A stretch of DNA of 7,160 bases from JAVBLG01 sp031553655. GTDB taxonomy: Bacteria; Desulfobacterota; Desulfovibrionia; Desulfovibrionales; Desulfovibrionaceae. This document shows, piece after piece, positions 1-6,352 of the stretch. Made by a program: the position numbers and the translations under genes. The notes beneath the pieces are model-generated. The model was not told the origin of the DNA, did no database searches, and saw only the letters and a program-made list of their open reading frames with translations. The stretch is from the NCBI GenBank assembly GCA_031553655.1, contig JAVBLG010000090.1, positions 1 through 7,160 of the forward strand, given 5' to 3'. Numbering within the stretch: the first letter of the stretch is position 1; each line of letters begins with the position of its first letter.

Positions 1-53
1 GAAAAAACACGTTTGGGGGCAAGGGGGCAACACTTTAGTATAAAAAAAGGGTT

Positions 54-81
54 CCCCCCGTCCCCCACACCCCAGTCCCCC
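54..81 (-). other. Four-tract G-quadruplex motif on the minus strand
   Basis: C-runs of 6, 5, 4 and 5 (54-59, 62-66, 70-73, 77-81) are separated by only 2, 3 and 3 bases, so the minus strand has four G-tracts of at least four with very short loops. This meets strict G-quadruplex pattern rules. On the minus strand it is followed by AACCC and a T7 run (42-48). Confidence 0.6.
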
Positions 82-192
82 TTTACCAAAAACTTTTATT
101 TTGTGGTTTTCGATAATATTAAAATAGTATAACAAAGCCCCAGGGAGTACAAAAAGATTTCATCGACTTCGTCATTTTGTCAATCAATTTTT

Positions 193-206
193 CCCCCTGA
201 AGGGGG
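193..206. repeat. C5-TGAA-G5 hairpin
   Basis: CCCCC (193-197), TGAA loop and GGGGG (202-206) form a compact GC stem, extended by a T-A pair. On the plus strand a T5 run precedes it (188-192); on the minus strand an A5 run follows. Neither strand has the hairpin-then-T order of an intrinsic terminator. Function is unknown. Confidence 0.4.
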
Positions 207-342
207 AGGTTTCAGACCATAAAAGAAATTTTGATGAAAAAAGCCACTTTACGAATATTCGGAAAAGGGCCTTTTTGCATTACGATGAATACGAAATTTA
301 CCAGCGAAGCCTGAGAAGGTGAAGTTCGTCTTCAGGTCAAGA

Positions 343-405
343 AAGAGCCGTTTTTGAACCGGGAATAGTACGTTTTGGTACAGACCAGGTTCAAAAACGG
401 CTCTT
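343..405 (-). terminator. Perfect 18-bp inverted repeat downstream of dsrP
   Basis: AAGAGCCGTTTTTGAACC (343-360) and its exact reverse complement (388-405) enclose a 27-nt centre with an additional GTAC/GTAC pairing (368-371 with 378-381) around GTTTTG. An outer GTCAAG/CTTGAC pairing extends the base with a bulge. It starts 36 nt after the dsrP stop, where a 3' end is expected. No U-tract follows on the minus strand (TCTTGACC), so it may be an RNA-stabilising or processing hairpin instead of an intrinsic terminator. Confidence 0.5.
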
Positions 406-441
406 GACAATGTCTCAAGGCGAAATACGCCTTTTCAGTGT

Positions 442-1605
442 TTAGAAGGTGTTGGCTTCTCGCTTCACGTCGATGGCAATCTTCCATAGGAGCGAAACAA
501 CTAGAATGCCTATAGCGTAAATGGCCAATGCAATCATAATTTCCGGTCCGGTGGGCAGATAATTGGTGACAGTGTCAAATTGGTTGGGAGTGAAGCCGCC
601 TATAAGAAGCCCCAAGCCCTTGTCGATCCAGCTGGCAAGCACCAGCATGATCAGGGCTATGGGCAGAAGGCTGGTATTTTCGCGCAAGGACGGCGGAATA
701 AGTATTGCCAGCGAAGCAAAGGCCATGAGCACCGCAGCCCACATCCAGGCATTAACCCAGGCCGGATGGCCGTGGTCGCCGACAAAGAGATAAACCATGG
801 GGTGCTGGTGTCCGGGTATGCCGCTGTAGAAAGCGGTAAATACTTCCAACAGATAGAAGAACACATTTATGCACATGGCATAGGTAATAATCACGGTAAG
901 GGTTTTCACCGCTTCCTTGCCGGGGTCAAAGCCGGTTACACGCCTCAGGGTGAACACCAGCAAAAGCAGAATGGCCGGACCGGAGCAGAACGCCGAGGAC
1001 AGGAAGCGCGCGGCCATGATGGCCGTGAGCCAGTAATGTCTACCGGGAAGGCCGGCATACAAGAAGGCGGTTACGGTGTGAATGGAGAAAGCCCAGATAA
1101 TCGAAAGATAGATGATGGGCTTAATCCACTTGGGCGGATCAATGTCCAGACGTTCGGCCTCAAGAGTTACCCAGCCAATGATCAGATTGAGGCACAGGTA
1201 GCCGATGAGCACCAGCATGTCATAAAACATCACCGAATTGGGCGTGGGGTTCAGAATGACGTTGAGCATGCGCTGGGGCTGCCCCATATCCACCACGATG
1301 AAGAGCATGCACATGATAACGGCGGCAATGGCCATGAATTCGCCAAAGATGATCATGCGCTTGAATTGTTTATAGTGGTGGAAATAAGCCGGAAGCACCA
1401 GCATAACCGCCGAGGCGGCCACACCGACAAAGTAGGTGAACTGGGAAATGTAAAGCCCCCAGGACACGTCGCGGCTCATGCCGGTGATGGTCAGCCCTTT
1501 TTCAAGCTGATCAAGATATACAAGGCCGCCTATGCCGATAATCACCAGCAGAAAGAACAGCCAGGCGTAGTAACGTATGGGTGCGCAAAGAAGTTTTTCA
1601 ACCAT
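442..1605 (-). CDS. dsrP: DsrP, NrfD-family membrane subunit of the DsrMKJOP complex
   Basis: Integral membrane subunit of the Dsr electron-transfer complex, expected to exchange electrons with the menaquinone pool and pass them to or from DsrO and DsrJ. The 387-residue product is hydrophobic almost throughout. It has about ten probable membrane segments, starting near residues 14-30 and ending near 356-376, joined by short polar loops, as in the NrfD/PsrC polysulfide-reductase membrane family. Acidic and histidine residues in or near membrane segments (Asp106, His176, Glu254) are candidates for quinone or proton handling; that is inference. The length fits the family as I remember it. The start is supported by a GGGAGG ribosome site (1613-1618) seven bases before the ATG, overlapping the dsrO stop. 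It is the last gene of the operon, 12 nt after dsrO, and ends in TAA. Gene order dsrO-dsrP makes the assignment firm. Confidence 0.95.
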   Translation of the reverse strand: MVEKLLCAPIRYYAWLFFLLVIIGIGGLVYLDQLEKGLTITGMSRDVSWGLYISQFTYFVGVAASAVMLVLPAYFHHYKQFKRMIIFGEFMAIAAVIMCMLFIVVDMGQPQRMLNVILNPTPNSVMFYDMLVLIGYLCLNLIIGWVTLEAERLDIDPPKWIKPIIYLSIIWAFSIHTVTAFLYAGLPGRHYWLTAIMAARFLSSAFCSGPAILLLLVFTLRRVTGFDPGKEAVKTLTVIITYAMCINVFFYLLEVFTAFYSGIPGHQHPMVYLFVGDHGHPAWVNAWMWAAVLMAFASLAILIPPSLRENTSLLPIALIMLVLASWIDKGLGLLIGGFTPNQFDTVTNYLPTGPEIMIALAIYAIGILVVSLLWKIAIDVKREANTF

Positions 1606-1617
1606 TGTGTAGCCTCC

Positions 1618-2394
1618 CTATACCAGGTAGTAAACGCCGGGCTGAGTGCCGAGCGACGGCTTGCGCCTTATGCTGTAGTTGGCCTCCAGAGCCTTGCGCA
1701 CATCCGAAGCCGGATCATTCAGATCGCCGAACATAATCGCGCCGCCAGACGCTTCCACGCAGGCCGGCTTCTGGCCTTTGGCCAGGCGCTCGGCGCAGAA
1801 GGTGCATTTTTCCACAACCCCGGGCATGCGCGTGGGGTAGGTGGGGTTGGGCACATTCTCGGGCAGATGTGGACGAGGATCCATGAAGTTGAAACTGCGC
1901 GCGCCATAGGGACAACCGGCCATGCAGAAACGGCAGCCTATGCAGCGGTGATAGTCCATGGCGATAATGCCGTCGGCCATCTTATAAGTGGCCTGGGTGG
2001 GACACACCCGCACGCAGGGCGGATTGGTGCAGTGATTGCAGAGCAGAAGATATTTGCCCTTGGACATTTTTTGCGGCAGATGCTCGTTCATGTCGTCGGT
2101 GAAAACGCGATCGTAAAGATCGGTCCACAACCACTTTATTTCCTGATGGCCCTTTATGGACGGGACATTGTGCGCGTCATGGCAGGCCTTGATAACCTTG
2201 TCGAAATCAGCGTCGCTCGTGAACTTGCGGGTATCGATAACCATGCTGAAGCGCTTGGCGTGTATGGCCTTTTCCCCGGATTCAAAGCGTCCGGGCACGG
2301 CGGCCACGGCCGCTTCAAGCGCCGTAAGCCCGCCCCCCAGGGCGAAAGCCGAAATACCCGCGACTCTGAGGAAGTTTCTTCTGCTTTTATTCAT
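1618..2394 (-). CDS. dsrO: DsrO, Tat-exported ferredoxin-like iron-sulfur subunit
   Basis: Periplasmic iron-sulfur subunit linking DsrJ to DsrP. The 258-residue product opens with a twin-arginine signal (SRRNFLRVAG, residues 4-13), followed by an Ala/Gly/Leu-rich hydrophobic stretch to about residue 33, so it should be exported folded by the Tat system. Cysteine motifs follow: CX2CX4CX3C at 119-131, CX2CX2CX3C at 151-161, and CX2C plus a later Cys at 197, 200 and 212. With Cys71 this gives 12 cysteines, enough for three [4Fe-4S] clusters; the fourth Cys expected after 212 in related NrfC-type proteins is absent (ACVEASGG). The start overlaps the dsrJ stop by one base (TAATG), with AAGGGG a few bases upstream, which points to translational coupling. 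It ends in TAG, unlike its neighbours, which end in TAA. Family and context agree well. Confidence 0.96.
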   Translation of the reverse strand: MNKSRRNFLRVAGISAFALGGGLTALEAAVAAVPGRFESGEKAIHAKRFSMVIDTRKFTSDADFDKVIKACHDAHNVPSIKGHQEIKWLWTDLYDRVFTDDMNEHLPQKMSKGKYLLLCNHCTNPPCVRVCPTQATYKMADGIIAMDYHRCIGCRFCMAGCPYGARSFNFMDPRPHLPENVPNPTYPTRMPGVVEKCTFCAERLAKGQKPACVEASGGAIMFGDLNDPASDVRKALEANYSIRRKPSLGTQPGVYYLV

Positions 2395-2783
2395 TACTTA
2401 TTCCCCTTCGGAGCAATGTGGCATGTCCAGCAATACGGATAAACGCTGTTGGATACGTGGCACTTGTCGCAGAAATCGGCGGAATTATTGTGGCACTTCA
2501 TGCAGGTGTTCTGCAGGCTTATTTCCCATTTTTTACCGGTGGAAGACACGTATACCCGCTTTTCATTGCGCAGGGCTTCGTCACGCCACACGTTCAAAAG
2601 CTGCATGTGCTCGGCCCGCATATAGGCTACCGGCTCAATGCATTCTTTTTCATCCTTGGGCAGGACGACGTCGGGGCGTTTGTAGTCGCCCTTGCCGCCA
2701 AGCCCGAGGTTGATCCAGAAGGGGGCCGTGAAGACCGCCACAAAAACCACAATAGCGGCAATTACATATTTCGCGTTATACAT
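2394..2783 (-). CDS. dsrJ: DsrJ, triheme cytochrome c subunit
   Basis: Membrane-anchored periplasmic triheme cytochrome c of the Dsr complex. The 129-residue product has an N-terminal hydrophobic segment (about residues 6-24) without a convincing cleavage site, so it probably stays as an anchor. Three heme-binding CXXCH motifs lie near the C terminus: CMKCH (94-98), CDKCH (105-109) and CWTCH (118-122). Cys48, in KECIEPVAYM, matches in position and context the conserved cysteine known in DsrJ as an unusual distal ligand giving one His/Cys heme; I infer equivalence from the motif. Met57, His59 and Met60 lie nearby as other possible ligands. The ATG is 2 nt after the dsrK stop and is preceded by GAGGGAGA at suitable spacing. 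The stop shares its last base with the dsrO start. Its role in electron transfer is less settled than those of its partners. Confidence 0.96.
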   Translation of the reverse strand: MYNAKYVIAAIVVFVAVFTAPFWINLGLGGKGDYKRPDVVLPKDEKECIEPVAYMRAEHMQLLNVWRDEALRNEKRVYVSSTGKKWEISLQNTCMKCHNNSADFCDKCHVSNSVYPYCWTCHIAPKGNK

Positions 2784-2785
2784 AA

Positions 2786-3310
2786 TTATTCTCCCTCGCC
2801 GTCATTGCCGGGTCTCTCGGGCAGATCTTCCTGCCTCATGTCCATGGTGCGTTCCTGTTCGCCCTGCATTACCAGAGCATTGGCCACCAGTTCATGCAGG
2901 CCGCCAACGGTTACGCCCGGAGCCCAGTAATCGGCCAAAGGCGGCAAGGTGGCCCGGTCAATGGCGCACACGCAGGCCATGTGGTTAACGCCGTTTTTCT
3001 GCTGCACATAGCGCAGGGCATTGCCGCGCGGCAGGCCGGAACGCATGCGCAGTTCCATGATTTCCTCGGTATTGAGGCCGGAACCGGCGCCGCAGCAGAA
3101 GGTTTCTTCGCGGATGGTGCGCTCGGGCATTTCCACAAAATTATTACATACAGCCTTAAGCACTTCACGCGGCTCGTCGAGGAGGCCCATGCCGCGGGCC
3201 GGGTTGCACGAGTCATGCCAGGTAACGGTGAGATGATCGTTACGGCTCGGGTCAAACTTCAGCTTGTTGTGTTTGATCAAGTCGGCCGTAAACTCTGCTA
3301 TATGCACCAT
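2786..3310 (-). CDS. dsrK: DsrK, C-terminal part carrying the catalytic CCG site (downstream of an in-frame stop)
   Basis: Second half of DsrK, in the same frame as the upstream part at 3329-4411. It holds the cysteine-rich CCG domain of the HdrD/HdrB type, which binds the special [4Fe-4S] cluster that acts on DsrC sulfur chemistry. Numbered from this ATG, the residues are Cys35 (HDSCNPARG), Cys72-Cys73 (FCCGAGSG), and Cys113 and Cys115 (ACVCAIDRA). The last pair is CxC where HdrD has CxxC, which as I recall is usual for DsrK. The ATG at 3310 is only the first Met after the stop: it has no Shine-Dalgarno sequence, and the codons between stop and ATG (N-A-K-S-T-K) read like normal DsrK sequence. 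It is therefore probably not a natural start. If translated alone, it would need re-initiation 18 nt after the stop. Nothing else looks damaged, and it ends 2 nt before dsrJ. Confidence 0.85.
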   Translation of the reverse strand: MVHIAEFTADLIKHNKLKFDPSRNDHLTVTWHDSCNPARGMGLLDEPREVLKAVCNNFVEMPERTIREETFCCGAGSGLNTEEIMELRMRSGLPRGNALRYVQQKNGVNHMACVCAIDRATLPPLADYWAPGVTVGGLHELVANALVMQGEQERTMDMRQEDLPERPGNDGEGE

Positions 3311-3328
3311 CTTGGTGGACTTGGCGTT

Positions 3329-3331
3329 TTA
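3329..3331 (-). other. In-frame TAA interrupting dsrK at codon 361
   Basis: The codons read ...ACG GTG TTT TAA AAC GCC AAG..., and the downstream frame continues without change to the natural dsrK end at 2786. The N- and C-terminal pieces together make about 541 codons, the usual DsrK length. From memory, homologs read GT-x-F-E-NA-(K/R) here, so the lost codon is probably GAA (Glu), one base from TAA (C to A at plus-strand 3331). An insertion or deletion cannot explain it, because the frame is kept. Confidence 0.9.
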
Positions 3332-4411
3332 AAACACCGTACCAGTGATAGGCGAAACCGGGGTGGTCATGTGCGCGGGGGTGGGGCCGTTGTAGGTGTC
3401 CATATATTGATGGATCACGCGCCACATATGCCCGCATTCACCACCGATAAGCCACTTGCAGCCCAGGCGCTCGGCTTCGGCATACATCTTGGCGTTGAGT
3501 TTTTTGGCCATGTCAAAAGAAGTGAACGAACCGAAGTTGCCCCCTTCTGAAGCATAAGTGGACATGGTGTAATCAAGTCCAAGCTCGTGGAACAACAGCA
3601 GATAACCCATGAAAGTGTAAATGCCCGGCTCGGCAAAAACGTCGCCCGAAGGAGTGATGAAAAGTATTTCATGCCCCTTTTCATTAAGCGGAGTCTTGGG
3701 TTTGATGCCGGTAATGGTTTCACAGTCGTCGGCCAGGAATTCAACGATTTCCTTGAAAGCATGAGGCTGGATGCCAAGATGGTTGCCGGTACGGTTACAG
3801 TTGTAAACCGGCTCCATGATCCAGTTGATGCCCAGACCTACTTCATGAAGCATTTCGCGCACGATGGCCGTAATTTCCGCAGTGTCGATGCCGTAGGGGC
3901 AGAACAACGAGCAGCGGCGGCATTCCGTGCACTGATAGAAATAGTAGAACAGCTCTTTGACCACGGCATAGTCAAGCTTGCGCGCACCGGCATATTTGCC
4001 GAACAGCCTGCCGAGCATGGTATGATCGCGGCGATAGAGCGAACGCAAAAGCTCGGCGCGTAACACCGGCATATTTTTGGGATCGTTGGTGCCGAGGAAA
4101 AAGTGGCATTTGTCGGCGCAGGCGCCGCAACGCACGCATATGTCCATGAACACTTTGAGCGAACGATGTTTTTCCAGACGCTCGGCAAAAGCGTCACAAA
4201 GAATCTGTTCCCAGTTTTCGGGCAGATTCCAGTCTTCCGCCGCTGGATTCCACTCATGCGGGTTCGGCATATGCAGCTTCTGCATAATGTCGAGCTTGGA
4301 AGGATAGGCAAAGGAACCCGGCTTGAATTCCGGCTTCACGTTCATCCAATGCTCAGAGGGGAAAGCAGGCCGCGAAGCAATCAATTCCTGTGGATTTGGT
4401 AGTTTAGCCAT
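3329..4411 (-). CDS. dsrK: DsrK, N-terminal part (full gene 2786-4411, interrupted by TAA)
   Basis: N-terminal two thirds of DsrK, the cytoplasmic HdrD-like subunit that works with DsrM and the substrate protein DsrC. The 360 residues contain two classical [4Fe-4S] ferredoxin motifs: CVRCGACADKC (Cys92, 95, 98, 102) and CTECRRCSLFCP (Cys161, 164, 167, 171). A degenerate first CCG-like domain follows, with GGECGHMWR around Cys326. The reading then stops at TAA (3329-3331), before the catalytic CCG domain, which lies in the same frame at 2786-3310. A product ending here would keep the electron-input clusters but lose the active site. The start has an AAGGAG ribosome site 9 nt or less upstream and lies 9 nt after dsrM. 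Identity as DsrK is firm. Whether the locus makes a full-length protein cannot be told from sequence, and a base-call error at 3331 is a real alternative. Confidence 0.9.
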   Translation of the reverse strand: MAKLPNPQELIASRPAFPSEHWMNVKPEFKPGSFAYPSKLDIMQKLHMPNPHEWNPAAEDWNLPENWEQILCDAFAERLEKHRSLKVFMDICVRCGACADKCHFFLGTNDPKNMPVLRAELLRSLYRRDHTMLGRLFGKYAGARKLDYAVVKELFYYFYQCTECRRCSLFCPYGIDTAEITAIVREMLHEVGLGINWIMEPVYNCNRTGNHLGIQPHAFKEIVEFLADDCETITGIKPKTPLNEKGHEILFITPSGDVFAEPGIYTFMGYLLLFHELGLDYTMSTYASEGGNFGSFTSFDMAKKLNAKMYAEAERLGCKWLIGGECGHMWRVIHQYMDTYNGPTPAHMTTPVSPITGTVF

Positions 4412-4420
4412 GTTTTCTCC

Positions 4421-5425
4421 TTACTCCGCGGCTGTTCCGGGCTGTTTTTCAAGAGGCAGTCCGGCTTCAGCCATAGCCTCGCGGAAATCGTCCTCATACT
4501 CCTCATAAGTGGTGTACTTCTTGGGCGGATTCCAGGGGTTGACGTGACGCACGGCGCGCGAGTTATTGGGCATGTTGCGGGTGGGGCTGAAAAACACTCC
4601 GGGCATGTGCATGAGCTTGCTGAAGGGGAAATACATCAGCAGCACGCTGAGGAAGCATATATGCACATAGAACATAGGATTGATGCCTTCGACCACAACC
4701 GGGGTGAAATGCACCAGCCCCATGATGAACACTTTAACCGAAGCGATGTCGGTCTTGCTGAAATAACGCAGGCAAATACCGCTACTGACCAGTCCCAGCA
4801 GCAGCCAGAGTGGGAAATAGTCGTTAATCAGCGAAATATAGCGCAGGCGTTCGTTGAAAACGCGCCTGGCCAGCAGGAACAGCAGGGCAATAACCACCAA
4901 ACCGCCGGTCATGTAGAAGCGCGGAGCGCCAATCTGCATGATGCCGTCAAGGGTTTCCAGCCAGGTGAACGGCGCGGGAACCGGTTCGGTGAAAAAGCGG
5001 AAATGCCTGAGGAAAATAAGCAGGAAGCAATAGTGGAACATCAGGGCGAAAAACCAGAGCCATTTGGAGGAATAGTAAATCACTCTCGGCCCTTCCCCGC
5101 GTACGTCGGCATAGGTGTTGCGGAACAGGGAGCGAAAAAGGAATACCTCCAGAAACATGCGTTTGACCACACCGCAGGTGGTGCTCGGATTGTCCAGATT
5201 GGCCGGCTTTATAAAGTCCAGAGACTTCTGCTGCCCGCCGGTAGTGGGTATGCAAAAGGGCACGGGCGATTTGCTCCAGCAATACATACGCCATACAATA
5301 CCGCCGAGGAATACAAGAACCGCCGCATACGGCAAAGCCACCCCGAAAAAGGTGGCAAAACCGGCGTCGATTCCCGCCCAGGCGATACATCCTATGGCCA
5401 GAACCACCAATAAAGATGTGATCAT
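4421..5425 (-). CDS. dsrM: DsrM, NarI-like diheme cytochrome b subunit
   Basis: Membrane cytochrome b that takes electrons from menaquinol and hands them to DsrK on the cytoplasmic side. The 334-residue product has five or six membrane segments (roughly 4-22, 29-46, 120-142, 172-188, 203-222 and 250-268). Four histidines sit where heme ligands are expected: His131 and His141 (HYCFLLIFLRH, 10 apart), and His255 and His273 (18 apart). These spacings equal those of the two heme-b ligand pairs of E. coli NarI (56/66 and 187/205), which places it in the nitrate-reductase gamma family. The cytoplasmic loop SPVPFCIPTTGGQQKS and the polar tail with HVNPWNPP are typical of DsrM as I recall it. The start is preceded by GAGGTAAGGGA. 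It lies 24 nt after the RsbRD-type gene and 9 nt before dsrK. Confidence 0.96.
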   Translation of the reverse strand: MITSLLVVLAIGCIAWAGIDAGFATFFGVALPYAAVLVFLGGIVWRMYCWSKSPVPFCIPTTGGQQKSLDFIKPANLDNPSTTCGVVKRMFLEVFLFRSLFRNTYADVRGEGPRVIYYSSKWLWFFALMFHYCFLLIFLRHFRFFTEPVPAPFTWLETLDGIMQIGAPRFYMTGGLVVIALLFLLARRVFNERLRYISLINDYFPLWLLLGLVSSGICLRYFSKTDIASVKVFIMGLVHFTPVVVEGINPMFYVHICFLSVLLMYFPFSKLMHMPGVFFSPTRNMPNNSRAVRHVNPWNPPKKYTTYEEYEDDFREAMAEAGLPLEKQPGTAAE

Positions 5426-5449
5426 TCCCTTACCTCACCATCTAAAGGT

Positions 5450-5971
5450 TTAGATTTTTCCCGGGCCCGCCCCGGCTTTCTGCGCCCAGCGCACAAGCTG
5501 GGCATGTTGATTGCGTATTTCCTTGATGCGCTCTTCGGCTATGGTTTTATGGCTCGCCATATAGACGTCCATGGCCATAAGCGCCAGAGTGTCGAGGCGC
5601 GACTCGGCCTCAAGATACTCCGCCTCGAGGCCTCCTTCCGAAAAAAGCGGCCACAGCTTTGCGCGCATGGCCGGTTTTAAAAGATAAATCACGCCAAGCG
5701 CCTGGCTGGGCGTGAAGTCTTGTACGGCGCGAACCTTCACAAAGCGCGTGAGCGCATCTTGAAGAAGTTCGGCCACCACATGCTCCCCTGCCACGGCGTC
5801 GTACATGCGGCCGAGGCTTGTGGTTGTTATGTCGCCCACCGGGTTGCAAAACTGGTCTTCCCTGGTGCGTAAAAAGCCTACCGCATCAAGCGGGTAAGTG
5901 GCGAAAACGCTGTCTACCCACTTGGCAACAAGCTCACCGCGATGCTCGCGGAAGAGTTCAAGTGCGTTCAT
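5450..5971 (-). CDS. RsbRD N-terminal-domain protein, first gene of the dsr operon
   Basis: A soluble 173-residue protein that appears to consist only of the RsbRD N-terminal domain, the helical sensory domain found at the N terminus of RsbR-type stressosome proteins. Family-like segments are LVAKWVDSVFATYP (residues 14-27), the FxNPVG motif (FCNPVGD, 41-47), the RFVKVRAVQDFTPSQALG segment (76-93) and LLKPAMR (97-103). No STAS, kinase or other output domain follows; the tail from about 145 is a charged helix ending in a Gly/Ala-rich stretch. There is no signal peptide or membrane segment. I recall similar small genes just upstream of dsrM in Desulfovibrio genomes, which suggests a sensing or regulatory link to the Dsr complex, but no function is established here. 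The ATG has only a weak ribosome site (TGGA, about 10 nt upstream). The N-terminal MNALELFREHR fits the family start. Confidence 0.88.
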   Translation of the reverse strand: MNALELFREHRGELVAKWVDSVFATYPLDAVGFLRTREDQFCNPVGDITTTSLGRMYDAVAGEHVVAELLQDALTRFVKVRAVQDFTPSQALGVIYLLKPAMRAKLWPLFSEGGLEAEYLEAESRLDTLALMAMDVYMASHKTIAEERIKEIRNQHAQLVRWAQKAGAGPGKI

Positions 5972-6002
5972 TCACAAAGTCCAGACATTAAAATTATTCC
6001 TT

Positions 6003-6032
6003 ATTTTAGACATGAAAAACGCCTTGAGTCAA
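6003..6032 (-). promoter_or_regulatory. Sigma70-type promoter for the rsbRD-dsrMKJOP operon
   Basis: On the minus strand, TTGACT (6027-6032) and TAAAAT (6003-6008) are each one base off consensus and are separated by 18 bp. Transcription would start near 5995-5997, giving a leader of about 25 nt before the ATG at 5971. No better-placed promoter is visible within the operon, where the gaps are all 24 nt or less. Confidence 0.6.
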
Positions 6033-6077
6033 GACCTTTTCCGATAATCAGCCGGCGCGAGAATCAGGAAAAAAGTC
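6033..6077. promoter_or_regulatory. Imperfect dyad just upstream of the dsr -35 box
   Basis: TTTTCCGAT (6037-6045) is mirrored by ATC-A-GGAAAA (6063-6072), with one unpaired base. Outside these, GAC (6033-6035) pairs with GTC (6075-6077). The centre holds the GCCGGC palindrome (6051-6056). The dyad abuts the -35 box at 6027-6032, a usual position for an activator site. No known regulator motif is recognised, so this is structural evidence only. Confidence 0.3.
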
Positions 6078-6352
6078 GTTTTATCCTTCTGTGAGGTTAT
6101 AAAATACTGCTTCACGCGCTCCTTGCGCGCCCCCCCTTGCGAATCTATAACCAATACGGATTATGCAAGGCAAAATATACCCTCTACCACGCCCTTCCAA
6201 GAATATGCTGAATCTGTTTTTCCCTGCTGCTTTCCGGCGGAAAATATTAACTTTCTAAACTGGCCGGGCACACAGGGGCGAGACGCAAGGCGCGTTAATC
6301 CTGAAATTCAAGACAGCCAATGCTTGACAATAAGATAGCTACAGTTTTAGGT

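Larger units (their letters stand above)
1..441. other. Non-coding region downstream of the dsr operon
   Basis: I find no supported gene in these 441 bases. The region is rich in homopolymer runs. It has G5 runs on the plus strand at 15-19 and 23-27, the minus-strand G-quadruplex motif at 54-81, the C5/G5 hairpin at 193-206, a perfect CGAATATTCG palindrome at 252-261, a CCTGA/TCAGG stem at 310-336, and the 18-bp inverted repeat at 343-405. No tRNA or transposase remnant is recognised. Confidence 0.6.

Noticed and set aside
343..405. Miniature transposon with 18-bp terminal repeats
   Set aside because: It is only 63 bp in total, with no target-site duplication at its edges. A hairpin near the operon end explains it better.
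580..2442. Long plus-strand open frame (about 620 codons) opposite dsrP and dsrO
   Set aside because: It is antisense to two clear genes. Its translation is rich in His, Gly and Gln with no domain, and it has no ribosome site. It reflects codon usage of the real genes.
3329..3331. Selenocysteine or pyrrolysine recoding in dsrK
   Set aside because: The codon is TAA, whereas those systems use TGA and TAG. No supporting RNA element is evident after it.
3325..3334. Programmed frameshifting at the TTTTAAAA run in dsrK
   Set aside because: The downstream part is in the same frame as the upstream part, so a single -1 or +1 shift would leave the correct frame. The run is also not in proper phase for a slippery heptamer.
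2894..3550. Plus-strand open frame spanning the dsrK interruption
   Set aside because: It could suggest an overlapping gene at the stop, but it has no protein-family character or ribosome site, and dsrK is clearly the coding strand on both sides.
4544..5413. Plus-strand open frame (about 289 codons) opposite dsrM
   Set aside because: Antisense shadow of a membrane protein gene: the product is a charged, His- and Gln-rich sequence with no recognisable fold.
6123..6338. 71-codon plus-strand frame in the divergent intergenic region
   Set aside because: It begins at TTG without a ribosome site, starts in a GC hairpin and C7 run, and its composition does not look like protein.
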